Source: Halomonas sp.
GTDB lineage: Bacteria; Pseudomonadota; Gammaproteobacteria; Pseudomonadales; Halomonadaceae
Length of the DNA stretch: 64,000 nucleotides
Direction: 5' to 3'
Assembly: GCF_011050415.1 (NCBI RefSeq)
Contig: NZ_DRFS01000006.1
Location: forward strand, 62,001 to 126,000
In this document: positions 17,641 through 27,389 of the stretch, in pieces
How the letters are laid out: every line of letters begins with the position of its first letter
How positions within the stretch are numbered: the stretch's first letter is position 1
Position numbers and translations under genes: made by a program
Notes under the pieces: model-generated
The model's input: only the letters and a program-made list of their open reading frames with translations
What the model was told of the DNA's origin: nothing
Database searches by the model: none

Positions 17641-18870
17641 CTAACTGCGGTAATCCGCGTTGATAGACACATAGTCATGGGAGAGGTCAGAAGTCCATAC
17701 CGTGGCACTCTCTTCGCCGCGCCCCAAGTTAATGCGAATAGTAATTTCTGACTGCGCCATTTCGGCACTTCCAGCGGCTTCGGTGTAGCCTGCTGCGCGG
17801 CCACCGTGCTCCACTAAGCGTACCTCACCCAAGTCAATCACCACTCGATTTACATCAAAGTCGCTGACAGGGGCACGACCAACAGCCGCCAAAATACGCC
17901 CCCAGTTAGCATCTGATGCATAAAGTGCTGTTTTGACAAGCGGTGAGTGAGCGACGGTGAAAGCCACATCAAGCGCCTCTTCACGGCTCTTGGCCTCACC
18001 TACCTGAAGAGTAACGAACTTGGTCGCGCCTTCAGCATCCCGAATAATCGCCTGCGCCAGCTCGGTCATCACGCGCTGCAAGGCGTTGCGGAACACAGTC
18101 ACCTGCTCTTCATCAGCTATGCGAGCACCCGTACCTGTCGCTGCTAGCATACAAGCATCATTGGTCGAGGTATCACTGTCCACGGTAATGCAGTTGAACG
18201 ATCGATCGACGGTCTCACGCAGCAGACTATCCAGCAGCGGCGCTTCTATGGCGGCATCGGTCACCACAAAACCCAGCATGGTAGCCATGTTGGGCTTAAT
18301 CATGCCCGAACCCTTGGTGATGCCGTTAATCGTTACCGTCTGTTGGCCAATTTGCAGCGTAACAGTCGCGCCTTTCGCACGAGTATCTGTGGTTAGAATG
18401 CCTTGGCCTGCCTGTTCCCAGGCGGCACTGTCACTTGAGAGTGACTCAAGCGCGGCTGGCAGTCCTGCTAAAAGACGCTCCATTGGCAGCGGCTCACCAA
18501 TCACGCCAGTTGAAAATGGCAACACATCCACCTCAGATACACCGAGCTGCTGGGCAAGCGCTGCGCAGCTAGCGCGTGCATCACGCAAGCCAGTTTCACC
18601 GGTACCTGCGTTGGCGTTGCCCGTATTGATCAGCCAGTAGCGCGGCGAACGCCCCTGCTCGCGACACTGCTCAATATGCTGTTTGGCCACCACGACGGGC
18701 GCGGCACAAAATGCATTGCGGGTAAATACACCAGAGACGGTTGCCGTTTCAGGCAACTCAATCACCACCAAATCACGGCGATCCGGCTTTTTAATACCCG
18801 CCATTGCAACCCCCAGCCGCACCCCTTCAAGGGGTGCTAATGCTGGAAAAGGAATGCTTCCTACCGCCAT
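17641..18870 (-). CDS. argJ: Bifunctional ornithine acetyltransferase/N-acetylglutamate synthase ArgJ
   Basis: Transfers acetyl from N-acetylornithine to glutamate, recycling the acetyl group in arginine synthesis; bifunctional members also use acetyl-CoA. The autoproteolysis site lies in KGSGMIKPNMATML, with cleavage expected between Ala196 and Thr197 to give alpha and beta chains; Thr197 becomes the nucleophile. The length is 409 residues. GGAG sits 6 nt before ATG 18870. It lies downstream of secA, as I recall in Pseudomonas. Whether it is mono- or bifunctional cannot be read from the sequence. Confidence 0.95.
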   Translation of the reverse strand: MAVGSIPFPALAPLEGVRLGVAMAGIKKPDRRDLVVIELPETATVSGVFTRNAFCAAPVVVAKQHIEQCREQGRSPRYWLINTGNANAGTGETGLRDARASCAALAQQLGVSEVDVLPFSTGVIGEPLPMERLLAGLPAALESLSSDSAAWEQAGQGILTTDTRAKGATVTLQIGQQTVTINGITKGSGMIKPNMATMLGFVVTDAAIEAPLLDSLLRETVDRSFNCITVDSDTSTNDACMLAATGTGARIADEEQVTVFRNALQRVMTELAQAIIRDAEGATKFVTLQVGEAKSREEALDVAFTVAHSPLVKTALYASDANWGRILAAVGRAPVSDFDVNRVVIDLGEVRLVEHGGRAAGYTEAAGSAEMAQSEITIRINLGRGEESATVWTSDLSHDYVSINADYRS

Positions 18871-18938
18871 GATTATCTCCTTTAGACAACCGCTGAGTTA
18901 GGCAGTGTCTTAAACATTATCGCCGTTAGCTTAGCTTT

Positions 18939-21677
18939 CTAACTTAGCTTTCCACAGCACTGCTTATATTTCTTGCCCGAGCCACAAAAGCAGGGATCGT
19001 TGCGACCAACTTTTGGCCCTTCGCGGCGTACCGGACGGCCATCAACAGCAGGCGCCTCTTGCGAAGCCGCTGGGGCTGACTGCTCATTGTTTGGGTCGTC
19101 ATGCCGGGTGGCCGCAGAAGCCGTTTCCCGCTCCAGCGCTTCGCGGCGCTGGCGTTCAAGGGCATCGACTTCTTCGGGCTGGCGCACCTGAACGTGGCTA
19201 AGAATCCGCGTAACATCTGCCTTAATATTCGTTAGCAGATGCTGGAAGAGCTCAAACGATTCACGCTTATACTCTTGCTTAGGATTCTTCTGGGCATAGC
19301 CGCGCAGATGAATACCGCGACGCAGGTGATCCATTGACTGAAGATGCTCTTTCCAACGAGTATCGAGCACTTGCAGCATTACCTGCTTCTCAAAGCGACG
19401 AATTAGCTTTTCACCCGCCGCCGCAATCTTGGCTGCGTAGGCTTCGCGGTGCATGGTTTGCAGCCGTTCACGCAACTGTTCCTCGCTGAAGCGCTCATCC
19501 TCAGCTGCCCACTTAACAACGGGAGCATCAAGATTAAATTCTGTTTTCAAGTGTGCTTCCAGGCCAGGCAAATCCCACTGCTCTGGCAGGCTCTGCGGGG
19601 GCACATAATCACTGATTGCCGCTTCCATCACCTCTTCACGAATACCAATCACGGCGTCCGCGACATCGTCTGCGGCAAGAATTTCATTACGCTGGTCATA
19701 GATCACGCGGCGTTGATCGTTGGCGACATCATCGTACTCAAGCAGCTGCTTGCGAACGTCAAAGTTACGCCCTTCCACTTTCTTCTGGGCACGCTCAACG
19801 GCATTGGAAACCATTTTATGTTCGATAGCTTCACCGCGTTCAAGGCCTAGCGCCTGCATTAAGCGCTTGACGCGATCAGAGCCGAATAGGCGCATCAGGC
19901 TGTCTTCTAGAGACAAGAAGAAGCGCGTCGACCCAGGGTCACCCTGACGCCCTGCACGGCCACGCAGCTGATTATCAATACGCCGTGATTCGTGACGCTC
20001 AGAACCTACTACGTGCAAACCACCTGCAGCCAGTACACCGTCATGGCGCGCCTGCCATTCGGCCTTAAGCGCATCAATTTGCTCTTGACTTGGGTTCTGC
20101 AGCTTGGCAGCTTCGGCCTCCCAGTTCCCCCCCAGCATAATATCGGTACCACGACCAGCCATATTGGTGGCAATGGTAATCGCCCCTGGGCGGCCCGCCT
20201 GGGCAATAATCTCGGCTTCACTCTGGTGCTGCTTGGCGTTAAGCACGCTAAATTGAAGCCCAGCCTCACGCATCAAGTTGGCGAGATACTCGGATGTTTC
20301 GATAGAAGCGGTACCCACTAATACAGGTCGACCGGCTTCCGTCTCCGCTTTTACATCCTTGATAATCGCTTCATATTTCTCTTCAGCGCTCAGATAGACC
20401 AAATCGTTAAGGTCTTTACGAGCTAGTGGTCGGTTGGTAGGAATAACCACTACGTCGAGGCCGTAGATTTGGCGAAACTCAAAGGCTTCGGTATCCGCTG
20501 TACCGGTCATCCCCGCCAGCTTTTCATACAGACGGAAGTAATTCTGGAAGGTGGTCGAGGCTAGCGTTTGGCTTTCTCGCTGCACCGTGACGCCCTCTTT
20601 GGCCTCGACGGCTTGATGTAAGCCTTCCGACCAGCGGCGCCCCGGCATAGAGCGTCCAGTATGTTCGTCAACAATCACCACCTGGCCTTCGGAGACGATA
20701 TAGTCGACATCACGGTTATAGAGATAACGGGCACGTAAGGCCGAGTGCATATGTTGAAGCAGGTTAAGATTTTGCGCTGCATAGAGGGAGTCATCCGCAC
20801 CTAACAAGCCCTCAGCGCGCATCAATTCTTCAACTTTGTTATGGCCCTGCTCTGTCAGTTCGACCTGCTTCTGCTTTTCATCAACCAAGAAGTCACCAAC
20901 GACAGTGGCTTCTTCATCTTCAATTTCTTCACCCTTTTCAAGCTGCTGGGCTAATCCATCAACGATTTTATAAAGGTCGGTATTTTCATCGACTGCCCCG
21001 GAAATAATCAGCGGGGTCCGTGCCTCATCAATGAGAATCGAGTCGACTTCATCGACAATCGCAAAATGGAGTCCACGCTGTACTTTGTCTTCTAACGAAA
21101 ACGCCATATTGTCACGCAGATAATCGAAGCCAAACTCATTATTGGTGCCGTAGGTAATATCGCACTGGTAAGCGTGACGCTTCTCTTCACCGGTTTGACC
21201 CGAGAAGATGACACCGATGGATAGCCCTAAAAACTCATATAGCGGACGCATCCACTCAGCATCTCGGCGCGCCAAGTAATCGTTCACTGTGACAACATGC
21301 ACGCCCTTACTAGTCAACGCATTAAGGTAAACAGCAAGCGTGGCAACGAGGGTTTTACCCTCACCAGTTTTCATTTCTGCAATACGACCACGGTGCAGGG
21401 TCATGCCCCCCACCATCTGTACATCAAAATGACGCATGTTCATCACGCGCTTACTGGCTTCACGTACGATGGCAAACGCAGGCGCCAAAAGGCTATCCAG
21501 TGACTCACCGGCTTCTAAGCGCTGGCGCAGCTCAGCCGTTTTCCCCTGTAGTTCAGCATCATTCAACGCCTCAAATTCGGCTTCTAGCGAATTGATTTGC
21601 GGCACATTTTTGTGCATGCGCTTTACTTCGCGGTCATTTTTGGAACCAACGACTTTACGTAATAAATTATTAAGCAT
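18939..21677 (-). CDS. secA: Preprotein translocase ATPase SecA
   Basis: Motor of the Sec pathway: binds preproteins and drives them through SecYEG with ATP. The 912-residue protein has the DEAD motor core with Walker A MKTGEGKT near residue 105, the preprotein cross-linking domain, a second motor domain with the AGRGTDI motif, and the C-terminal zinc finger [14 protein letters not shown] that binds SecB and phospholipid. Its ATG lies 63 nt after the stop of a small exported ORF, and GGA of its ribosome binding site falls in a predicted hairpin loop (21676-21696). Both features suggest secretion-responsive translation. Confidence 0.97.
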   Translation of the reverse strand: MLNNLLRKVVGSKNDREVKRMHKNVPQINSLEAEFEALNDAELQGKTAELRQRLEAGESLDSLLAPAFAIVREASKRVMNMRHFDVQMVGGMTLHRGRIAEMKTGEGKTLVATLAVYLNALTSKGVHVVTVNDYLARRDAEWMRPLYEFLGLSIGVIFSGQTGEEKRHAYQCDITYGTNNEFGFDYLRDNMAFSLEDKVQRGLHFAIVDEVDSILIDEARTPLIISGAVDENTDLYKIVDGLAQQLEKGEEIEDEEATVVGDFLVDEKQKQVELTEQGHNKVEELMRAEGLLGADDSLYAAQNLNLLQHMHSALRARYLYNRDVDYIVSEGQVVIVDEHTGRSMPGRRWSEGLHQAVEAKEGVTVQRESQTLASTTFQNYFRLYEKLAGMTGTADTEAFEFRQIYGLDVVVIPTNRPLARKDLNDLVYLSAEEKYEAIIKDVKAETEAGRPVLVGTASIETSEYLANLMREAGLQFSVLNAKQHQSEAEIIAQAGRPGAITIATNMAGRGTDIMLGGNWEAEAAKLQNPSQEQIDALKAEWQARHDGVLAAGGLHVVGSERHESRRIDNQLRGRAGRQGDPGSTRFFLSLEDSLMRLFGSDRVKRLMQALGLERGEAIEHKMVSNAVERAQKKVEGRNFDVRKQLLEYDDVANDQRRVIYDQRNEILAADDVADAVIGIREEVMEAAISDYVPPQSLPEQWDLPGLEAHLKTEFNLDAPVVKWAAEDERFSEEQLRERLQTMHREAYAAKIAAAGEKLIRRFEKQVMLQVLDTRWKEHLQSMDHLRRGIHLRGYAQKNPKQEYKRESFELFQHLLTNIKADVTRILSHVQVRQPEEVDALERQRREALERETASAATRHDDPNNEQSAPAASQEAPAVDGRPVRREGPKVGRNDPCFCGSGKKYKQCCGKLS

Positions 21678-21696
21678 GAAATATCCAAGTATTCAC
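21676..21696 (-). promoter_or_regulatory. Hairpin masking the secA ribosome binding site
   Basis: On the mRNA strand GUGAAUA (21696-21690) can pair with UAUUUCAU (21683-21676) through one bulged U and one G-U pair. This leaves CUUGGA with the GGA Shine-Dalgarno core in the loop and draws the first two bases of the AUG into the stem. The stem is AU-rich and weak. In E. coli a stem-loop that hides the secA ribosome binding site is opened by SecM stalling; the same job is inferred here. Confidence 0.4.
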
Positions 21697-21740
21697 GAGC
21701 GACCCATCGGGACACGCCCTGTTTCGAGAAAGTGAGAGTA

Positions 21741-22103
21741 TTATCGACTAACTCGAGGGGAAGGTGGACCGCGTTGGGTCAAAACATCGTGAGCCGCGAC
21801 CAGCATAGCCATTGGGGGCAGCCAATTAAATAAGTGCCGAACAGGAGCAAAGCGCTTAGGATGCTGGAACCAGCGGCGCAAAGCGCGGCGTTTTTTGGCA
21901 ATCCAGTGAGATTGAGCACGTAAAATAGCAGGCACCCAAAAACAGATCGTAACGCTGCGCTCACCGCTACGAAAAGCGTCGGCGTGGCCTAAGCTAGCAG
22001 GTAAGAGGCAGCTCACTAGCAGGCCAGCCAGCCACCAACGCGCTATACCATAACGGCGTTGACGCCGTGGTATAGCAGACTGAGTTTCATGCGTTGGTGA
22101 CAT
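21741..22103 (-). CDS. Small exported protein ahead of secA, candidate SecM-like arrest peptide
   Basis: A 120-residue ORF on the secA strand that I do not recognise by sequence. The N-terminus is basic (RRQRR at 13-17), followed by a hydrophobic core (about 25-39) and an Ala-Asp-Ala cleavage site (41-43); Cys32 within LVSC could instead be a lipobox. The rest is basic and Trp-rich. The C-terminus contains Arg111-Gly-Pro-Pro114 followed by only six residues. E. coli SecM, also a Sec-targeted peptide encoded just upstream of secA, ends in an arrest motif with RAGP followed by four residues. Position, signal peptide, size and motif together suggest an export-sensing stalling peptide. The rest of the SecM motif (FxxxxWI) is not conserved. 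AGGAG is 12 nt before the ATG, which is rather far. Confidence 0.6.
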   Translation of the reverse strand: MSPTHETQSAIPRRQRRYGIARWWLAGLLVSCLLPASLGHADAFRSGERSVTICFWVPAILRAQSHWIAKKRRALRRWFQHPKRFAPVRHLFNWLPPMAMLVAAHDVLTQRGPPSPRVSR

Positions 22104-22177
22104 GCTGTAGACCGGCTCCTGAGCGTGGTAAAATCGGCTAATTGGTCATCGGCCAGGATTGCCGACATCGTCATTAG

Positions 22178-22203
22178 CGGTACCCTAAGATATCGGTACC
22201 CTA
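22178..22203. repeat. Direct repeat with GGTACC cores upstream of the DciA gene
   Basis: CGGTACCCTA occurs at 22178-22187 and again at 22194-22203, 16 bp apart, each containing the palindrome GGTACC. It lies in the 112-bp divergent region between the secA-upstream ORF and the DciA-family gene, just before the latter's ATG at 22216. It could be a protein binding site or part of the leader; nothing in the sequence decides this. Confidence 0.5.
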
Positions 22204-22215
22204 GGAATTAAGCGT

Positions 22216-22677
22216 ATGAGTATAAAGGTTAAGCGTTCTCACGCACAGCCCATTGCCCGCTTGCTCTCAAAGTCCGGCGATATTAGTCAGTTAATGCGCC
22301 TGTCTCGCTTGATCGATCAAGCGCAGCGGCATTTGCGTGCGCACCTCCCTGAAGAAATGCGTGAGCATATTTTCGTTGGAGGATTTCGCGAAGGTCGCTT
22401 AACGCTCATTAGCGGCCAAGCCAGTTGGTTAACCTGGCTGCGTTTTGAACAGCGTCGCTTATTAGAGCTGCTTCACCAGCTACCTGGGTTTGAAGGTGTT
22501 AATGGCTTCACTTTCAAGGTACGTCCTGTGCGCCCGATTGTCGCCCCAGCGCGAAATACTCGCAGCCTGTCAGCTGATGCGGGCAAAACATTAGCTGAGT
22601 GCGCAGAGGACACTACCAATCCTGCTCTTAAACGGGCGCTTGAACGGCTTGCCTCTCATGCACGACCGCTAAAATAG
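22216..22677 (+). CDS. dciA: DciA/DUF721-family protein, probable helicase operator
   Basis: A 153-residue protein with the DUF721 core: helical N-terminal part, then LISGQASWLTWLRFEQRRLLELL and FKVRPVRP, typical of DciA. DciA proteins load the replicative helicase DnaB in bacteria lacking DnaC/DnaI. The family gene lies next to lpxC and secA in Pseudomonas as I recall, so position supports the call. It is transcribed alone, divergent from secA and convergent with lpxC. The C-terminal part (about 105-153) looks poorly conserved or flexible. Confidence 0.8.
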   Translation: MSIKVKRSHAQPIARLLSKSGDISQLMRLSRLIDQAQRHLRAHLPEEMREHIFVGGFREGRLTLISGQASWLTWLRFEQRRLLELLHQLPGFEGVNGFTFKVRPVRPIVAPARNTRSLSADAGKTLAECAEDTTNPALKRALERLASHARPLK

Positions 22678-22737
22678 CAAATCCCAAGAAGCTGATTTGT
22701 TTTAATATGCTTTCTTTCTAACAGCCTCAAAATGCAT

Positions 22738-22761
22738 AAAGCACCGCATCGGCGGTGCTTT
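22738..22761. terminator. Hairpin between dciA and lpxC
   Basis: AAAGCACCG and CGGTGCTTT form a 9-bp inverted repeat around a short loop, giving three T after the stem on either strand. The neighbouring genes converge, so it may serve both. The T-tracts are short. Confidence 0.5.
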
Positions 22762-22815
22762 ACGAGTTTAATCAGACTTAATAGCTTCCAAAAGTGCTTC
22801 TAGTGAGGTTTAAAC

Positions 22816-23727
22816 TCACGCCATTGCGGGTGCCGCATAAGAGATAGGCGCAACAGCTTTTTCATCTTCAAAGGTGACGATTTCATAGGCATCAGGCTGT
22901 GCCATAAGCTCACGACAGAGCTGATTATTCAATGCATGGCCTGATTTTACACCCCGGAATTCACCAATTAGGCTATAACCCAGCTGGTATAAATCTCCGA
23001 TGGCATCCAACACTTTATGTTTAACGAACTCATCTTCGTAGCGCAGACCGCCTTCGTTAACGATACGATAATCATCAACTACGATGGCATTATCCAAACT
23101 GCCGCCCAACGCCAAATTGTTTGAACGCAAAAACTCTAAGTCACGCATAAAGCCAAAGGTCCGCGCGCGCGATACTTCTTTAACAAATGACGTGGTTGAA
23201 AAATCAATCAACGCTGTCTGCTTCTGCTGCTCAAAAACAGGGTGGTCAAAATCAATCGCAAAGGAGACCTTAAAGCCCTGGTGAGGCAAGAAAACAGCCT
23301 CTTTATCACCATCAGTGACGGCAACGCGGTGTTTAATGCGAATAAATTTCTTCGCGGCATCCTGCTCTAAAATACCCGCTGACTGAATCAAGAATACAAA
23401 CGGGCTAGCGCTACCATCCATAATGGGCACTTCAGGCTCGCTAACATCTACGTAAGCATTATCAATCCCCAGCCCGGCAAATGCTGACATTAAATGCTCA
23501 ACCGTTGCCACTTTAACCCCGTTATAAGAAAGCGCCGTGCACAACTTGGTATCTTCTACCAATTCCGCGCGTGCAGGTACGTGAGCCACGGGTTCCAGAT
23601 CGGTTCTGACAAACACAATTCCTGTATTAGCTGGCGCCGGACGCAAAGCCAAATGAACTTTTTTACCAGAATGCAAACCCACTCCGGTAGCGCGAATGAC
23701 GTTTTGAAGGGTGCGTTGTCTGATCAT
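22816..23727 (-). CDS. lpxC: UDP-3-O-acyl-N-acetylglucosamine deacetylase LpxC
   Basis: Zinc metalloenzyme of the first committed step of lipid A synthesis, in the cytoplasm. At 303 residues it is of normal length. Zinc ligands are His78 (VEHLMSA), His237 and Asp241 ([10 protein letters not shown]); His264 (GHALNN) is the expected general-acid His. In E. coli LpxC is degraded by FtsH from its C-terminal tail; here the tail ends in a run of small hydrophobic residues (SYAAPAMA), compatible with similar control. It follows ftsZ, separated by a 134-bp gap with a perfect long inverted repeat. Confidence 0.97.
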   Translation of the reverse strand: MIRQRTLQNVIRATGVGLHSGKKVHLALRPAPANTGIVFVRTDLEPVAHVPARAELVEDTKLCTALSYNGVKVATVEHLMSAFAGLGIDNAYVDVSEPEVPIMDGSASPFVFLIQSAGILEQDAAKKFIRIKHRVAVTDGDKEAVFLPHQGFKVSFAIDFDHPVFEQQKQTALIDFSTTSFVKEVSRARTFGFMRDLEFLRSNNLALGGSLDNAIVVDDYRIVNEGGLRYEDEFVKHKVLDAIGDLYQLGYSLIGEFRGVKSGHALNNQLCRELMAQPDAYEIVTFEDEKAVAPISYAAPAMA

Positions 23728-23797
23728 GGGCAGTGGTCTAACTCTAAAGACGGTGATTACCGCGAGGAAAAAGTTATCAAACAGTGTTCACTTTAAC

Positions 23798-23836
23798 AGC
23801 TAGCGAGCGTTTTAGCCAATAAAACGCTCGCTAGCT
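23798..23836. terminator. Perfect 17-bp inverted repeat between ftsZ and lpxC
   Basis: The arm 23798-23814 is exactly complementary to 23820-23836 with a 5-base loop; the inner four bases of each arm are A/T only and the outer part (AGCTAGCGAGCG) is GC-rich. On the mRNA strand no U-run follows the stem, so it is not a textbook terminator. It may reduce read-through, act as an attenuator or protect the ftsZ 3' end. Confidence 0.6.
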
Positions 23837-23861
23837 ATTGCAATGAGCCTGATAAAGAGGG

Positions 23862-25040
23862 TCAATCCGCCTGGCGGCGTAGAAACGCGGGGATATCCAA
23901 ATAGTCGTCAGCTTCAGTCGTGCGACGCTTTTCAGGACGTGGCTTGGCAGCTGCTTCAGGGGCTTCAGAGCGTGCCGTTGCCTGCTGACGCATGACCGTA
24001 GGCTGCTGGAGCTTGCGATAATCAGAGGAAGATTCCGCCGCCGAACGGCGTGCTGGCTCTCGTGCAGCGGTTTTAGCTTTGTGGCCATCCAAGCCAGCGG
24101 CTACAACCGTTACCCGCAACTCATCTGACATTTCCATATCGATGGATGTACCCACGACAATAGTGGCATCTGGAGATGCAAACTCCTGCACCGTGGCACC
24201 AACATCATTGAATTCACCAATCGACAAATCGGGTCCAGCAGTGATATTGACCAGAATACCGCGCGCTCCATGAAGATCGATATCTTCCAAAAGCGGGCTG
24301 CGGATCGCCTTCTCAGCGGCTTCACGTGCACGATTTTCGCCCGTTGCACCGCCAGTACCCATCATTGCCATGCCCATTTCGGACATAACCGTGCGCACAT
24401 CGGCAAAATCGACGTTAATAATACCGGGGCTGGTAATCAGCTCTGCAATGCCTTGAACGGCGCCTAACAGCACGTCGTTTGCAGCACTGAAAGCGGTAAG
24501 CAGCGTGGCATTCTTACCTAGTACTGAAAGCAGCTTTTCATTCGGAATAGTGATTAACGAATCAACATGCTCGGAAAGCTCTTTCATGCCCTCTTCAGCG
24601 GCACGCATGCGCTTTGGCCCTTCAAACGGGAAGGGACGCGTCACAACAGCAACGGTAAGAATACCCAGCTCTTTAGCAACTTGAGCAACTACCGGCGCAC
24701 CACCTGTACCAGTGCCCCCGCCCATACCTGCCGTGATAAACACCATATCAGCGCCAACCAGCAATTCAGCGATACGCTCGCGATCTTCCATCGCGGCTTG
24801 GCGACCCACTTCGGGATTGGCACCTGCACCCAATCCTTTAGTGATTTCAGCGCCTAGCTGAAGAATAGTTTTCGCCGATACGCGTTTTAGCGCCTGGGCA
24901 TCAGTATTGGCGCAAATAAACTCTACGCCTTCAATATTACTTTCGACCATGTGATTAACAGCATTGCCGCCACCGCCGCCAACGCCAACCACTTTGATGA
25001 CCGCACTGCTCGAGGGTGCGTTATCTACCAATTCGAACAT
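23862..25040 (-). CDS. ftsZ: Cell division GTPase FtsZ
   Basis: Tubulin homologue that polymerises into the Z-ring at midcell. The 392-residue protein carries the tubulin signature GGGTGTG at 107-113 and the conserved C-terminal peptide [13 protein letters not shown], which binds FtsA and other Z-ring partners. ATG 25040 has GGAG about 9 nt upstream and gives the usual start; the open frame beyond it to 25175 overlaps ftsA. It lies 34 nt after the ftsA stop. Confidence 0.97.
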   Translation of the reverse strand: MFELVDNAPSSSAVIKVVGVGGGGGNAVNHMVESNIEGVEFICANTDAQALKRVSAKTILQLGAEITKGLGAGANPEVGRQAAMEDRERIAELLVGADMVFITAGMGGGTGTGGAPVVAQVAKELGILTVAVVTRPFPFEGPKRMRAAEEGMKELSEHVDSLITIPNEKLLSVLGKNATLLTAFSAANDVLLGAVQGIAELITSPGIINVDFADVRTVMSEMGMAMMGTGGATGENRAREAAEKAIRSPLLEDIDLHGARGILVNITAGPDLSIGEFNDVGATVQEFASPDATIVVGTSIDMEMSDELRVTVVAAGLDGHKAKTAAREPARRSAAESSSDYRKLQQPTVMRQQATARSEAPEAAAKPRPEKRRTTEADDYLDIPAFLRRQAD

Positions 25041-25074
25041 AAGCCCCGTCTCCTGAACCGCGCTTGCGGCCCTG

Positions 25075-26364
25075 TCAGAAATTTCCTTTGAACCAGCCCT
25101 TAATTCTTGCCAGCGCCGAATGGTCTTCCTTGATATCACGCCGGGCAAGCTCGTTGCGACCCTTATGGGCTGCAACCACTCCCCCGTGGCTTTTTAGGCC
25201 TTGCCCATGACGCGTTTCCTGCAAGGCATAATGCAGCAGACCAACGCCCGTCGCATAAATCGGGTTACGAACGACATCCGCCAAACCTCTTACATTCTGC
25301 GGACATGCGATGCGAACAGGCATGTGAAAAATCTCTTCCGCCAATTCGCTAACACCTTCCATACGCGAGGTACCGCCGGTAAGCACTATCCCGGCGGCCA
25401 CCATGTCTTCATAGCCACTACGGCGTAATTCATCTCTTACTAGCGTAAACAACTCTTCGTAGCGCGGCTCTACCACTTCGGCTAATGCCTGCCGTGATAA
25501 GTCTCGCGCAGGTCGGTCGCCTACGCTAGGAACTTTAATCATTTCATCGCTTGCCGCTAAATGCGTTAACGCGCAAGCGTACTTAACTTTTATCTCTTCA
25601 GCATGTTGCGTAGGCGTTCGCAAAGCCATCGCAATATCGTTGGTCACTTGGTCACCAGCGATAGGAATAACTGCCGTATGGCGAATAGCGCCTTCAGTAA
25701 AGATAGCCATATCCGTGGTACCACCACCGATATCCACCATACATACGCCAAGTTCACGCTCATCTTCAGTTAGCACGGCCATACTTGAAGCGAGTTGCTC
25801 TAAAATAATAGCATCAACCTCTAAACCACAGCGCCGTACACACTTCTCTATATTTTGGACTGCGTTTAAGGCAGCCGTTACCAGATGAACCTGCGCTTCT
25901 AAACGCACGCCTGACATACCTAAAGGCTCACGAATGCCGCCCTGAGCATCAATTGAAAACTCTTGAGGCAGCACGTGCAGCACACGCTGACCTTCTGAAA
26001 CAGCACGCGCGCGCGCAGAATCAATAACTCGTTCAATATCGGAGGGAGTCACTTCACGCTCTTTAATAGCGACAACGCCATCAGAGTTCATTGAACTAAT
26101 ATGACTACCCGCCACGCCAACATATACCGAGTGAATATCACAGCCAGCCATTAGTTCAGCTTCTTCAACCGCGCGCTGAATAGACTGCACCGTAGATTCA
26201 ATATTGATCACAACACCACGCTTCATACCACGCGAGGGGTGCGAGCCAATACCGGCAATTTCAATTCCGCCGTCGTCGGTAGGTTGACCGACTATCGCGA
26301 CGACCTTGGACGTTCCAATGTCCAGCCCGACCACCATATTGGATGCGTTGGGTGAGCCTGCCAT
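25075..26364 (-). CDS. ftsA: Cell division protein FtsA
   Basis: Actin-family ATPase that tethers FtsZ to the membrane and recruits later division proteins. The 429-residue protein begins with the phosphate-binding [11 protein letters not shown], has the second phosphate loop [13 protein letters not shown] and the adenosine loop [11 protein letters not shown], and ends in an amphipathic membrane-targeting helix ([12 protein letters not shown]). AAGGAG stands ahead of ATG 26364. Unlike in E. coli, it is separated from ftsQ by 311 bp. Confidence 0.97.
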   Translation of the reverse strand: MAGSPNASNMVVGLDIGTSKVVAIVGQPTDDGGIEIAGIGSHPSRGMKRGVVINIESTVQSIQRAVEEAELMAGCDIHSVYVGVAGSHISSMNSDGVVAIKEREVTPSDIERVIDSARARAVSEGQRVLHVLPQEFSIDAQGGIREPLGMSGVRLEAQVHLVTAALNAVQNIEKCVRRCGLEVDAIILEQLASSMAVLTEDERELGVCMVDIGGGTTDMAIFTEGAIRHTAVIPIAGDQVTNDIAMALRTPTQHAEEIKVKYACALTHLAASDEMIKVPSVGDRPARDLSRQALAEVVEPRYEELFTLVRDELRRSGYEDMVAAGIVLTGGTSRMEGVSELAEEIFHMPVRIACPQNVRGLADVVRNPIYATGVGLLHYALQETRHGQGLKSHGGVVAAHKGRNELARRDIKEDHSALARIKGWFKGNF

Positions 26365-26675
26365 GAGTCGGGAAATCTCCTTGCGTCATTTTATAAAATA
26401 AATATATAGGGAGGCGCTTAATCCAATGTTTAACAATGAAGGCGCGAAACCCGAAATAATCAGTAGTATTTTTCAGACACTTGCTAAGCACAAATAGTCG
26501 AATTAAAAAATCACTTAACCTTTGTCTGGCCCATAGTATAGAAACAATAGCCAGAATACGACTAGTCCTAACCTACAATATTAGGCTTTGAACGCAAATT
26601 AAAGCCGATTATTGGCTTTTTCATTGAGGGCGACCACTTACTTTTACTCCTTATTTGCATCAAGTAATACAACTG
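26365..26675 (-). other. 311-bp gap between ftsQ and ftsA, probable control region
   Basis: This AT-rich stretch has no credible gene. Reading on the gene strand it holds an AAAGCC/GGCTTT hairpin (26601-26619) soon after the ftsQ stop, AT-rich boxes resembling -10 elements (TATACT about 165 nt before ftsA; TATAAAAT about 30 nt before it) and the ftsA ribosome binding site. I could not pair any of these with a convincing -35. In other bacteria dedicated promoters ahead of ftsA/ftsZ raise their expression; a similar role is inferred. Confidence 0.5.
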
Positions 26676-27389
26676 TTACTCATCTTGCGCATCAAATTCA
26701 CTTTCTCCATGCCAAGCCACAGCAACGCCATTCGGATAACGCAGGTCGATATAACGAATCTGATCTCCAAGTCGGTATAGCTCCCTTTGCCATGAAGCGG
26801 ACAGGCGTGCCAAACGGACTTCATGCTGACGCCGTCCCAGCATTACCCAAGCACCATCATTGAGCTGCAGCCGCCAAGCGCCGCGCGGCTCTAAACGCAG
26901 TTGGGTAAGTTGCAGTGAAAGCTGCTCAAAGTGAGGGCCAAGACGGTGATAGTAGCGCAGCACTTCTTCACTGCTGCCCACTGGGCCTGCCAAGTCGGGA
27001 AGGCCTGACGGTGGTGTAAGGGGAGCAAAAGCAAAAGGCTCGCCTTGAGGATTAAGCAAGAAGTCATCATTCCAGCGTGCCGCGGGTACTTGCTCAATTA
27101 ATTCAAATACCAGTGCATTGGGCCATTCCCGCGAAATACGCACTTCATGCAGCCAGCCAATCTGTAGTGCTCGATCGCGCAGTTCACCTAGATCTGCTGA
27201 CAACCAAGTAGCATCAACCACTAATGGCGCAAGCTGAGTACGCAAATAATCGGCACTTACATACTCCCACTCGCCACGAATGGAAACCCGCTCAATAGGG
27301 CGATCCAACCAAAGCCAAAGCGCACGGCCACCCGCACCCATCAGCAATGCCAGTAGAATGAACCCCAGCCAAGCGTTACGCTTTTTCAT
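26676..27389 (-). CDS. ftsQ: Cell division protein FtsQ
   Basis: Bitopic inner-membrane protein of the FtsQBL complex that regulates septal peptidoglycan synthesis. The 237-residue protein has a short cytoplasmic N-terminus (MKKRNAW), one membrane segment (about 8-30), a POTRA domain (about 35-105, starting VSIRGEWEYVSADYL) and the FtsQ beta domain. Its ATG overlaps the ddl stop by 4 nt. The C-terminus is acidic (ESEFDAQDE). Confidence 0.94.
   Translation of the reverse strand: MKKRNAWLGFILLALLMGAGGRALWLWLDRPIERVSIRGEWEYVSADYLRTQLAPLVVDATWLSADLGELRDRALQIGWLHEVRISREWPNALVFELIEQVPAARWNDDFLLNPQGEPFAFAPLTPPSGLPDLAGPVGSSEEVLRYYHRLGPHFEQLSLQLTQLRLEPRGAWRLQLNDGAWVMLGRRQHEVRLARLSASWQRELYRLGDQIRYIDLRYPNGVAVAWHGESEFDAQDE

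Noticed and set aside
21779-21964. A second minus-strand frame overlapping the secA-upstream ORF
   Set aside because: Shorter, with no signal peptide at its start, and it ends further from secA; the 21741-22103 frame is the better candidate.
26261-26491. A 76-codon frame in the ftsQ-ftsA gap
   Set aside because: Its second half overlaps the start of ftsA in another frame and nothing in it resembles a known family.
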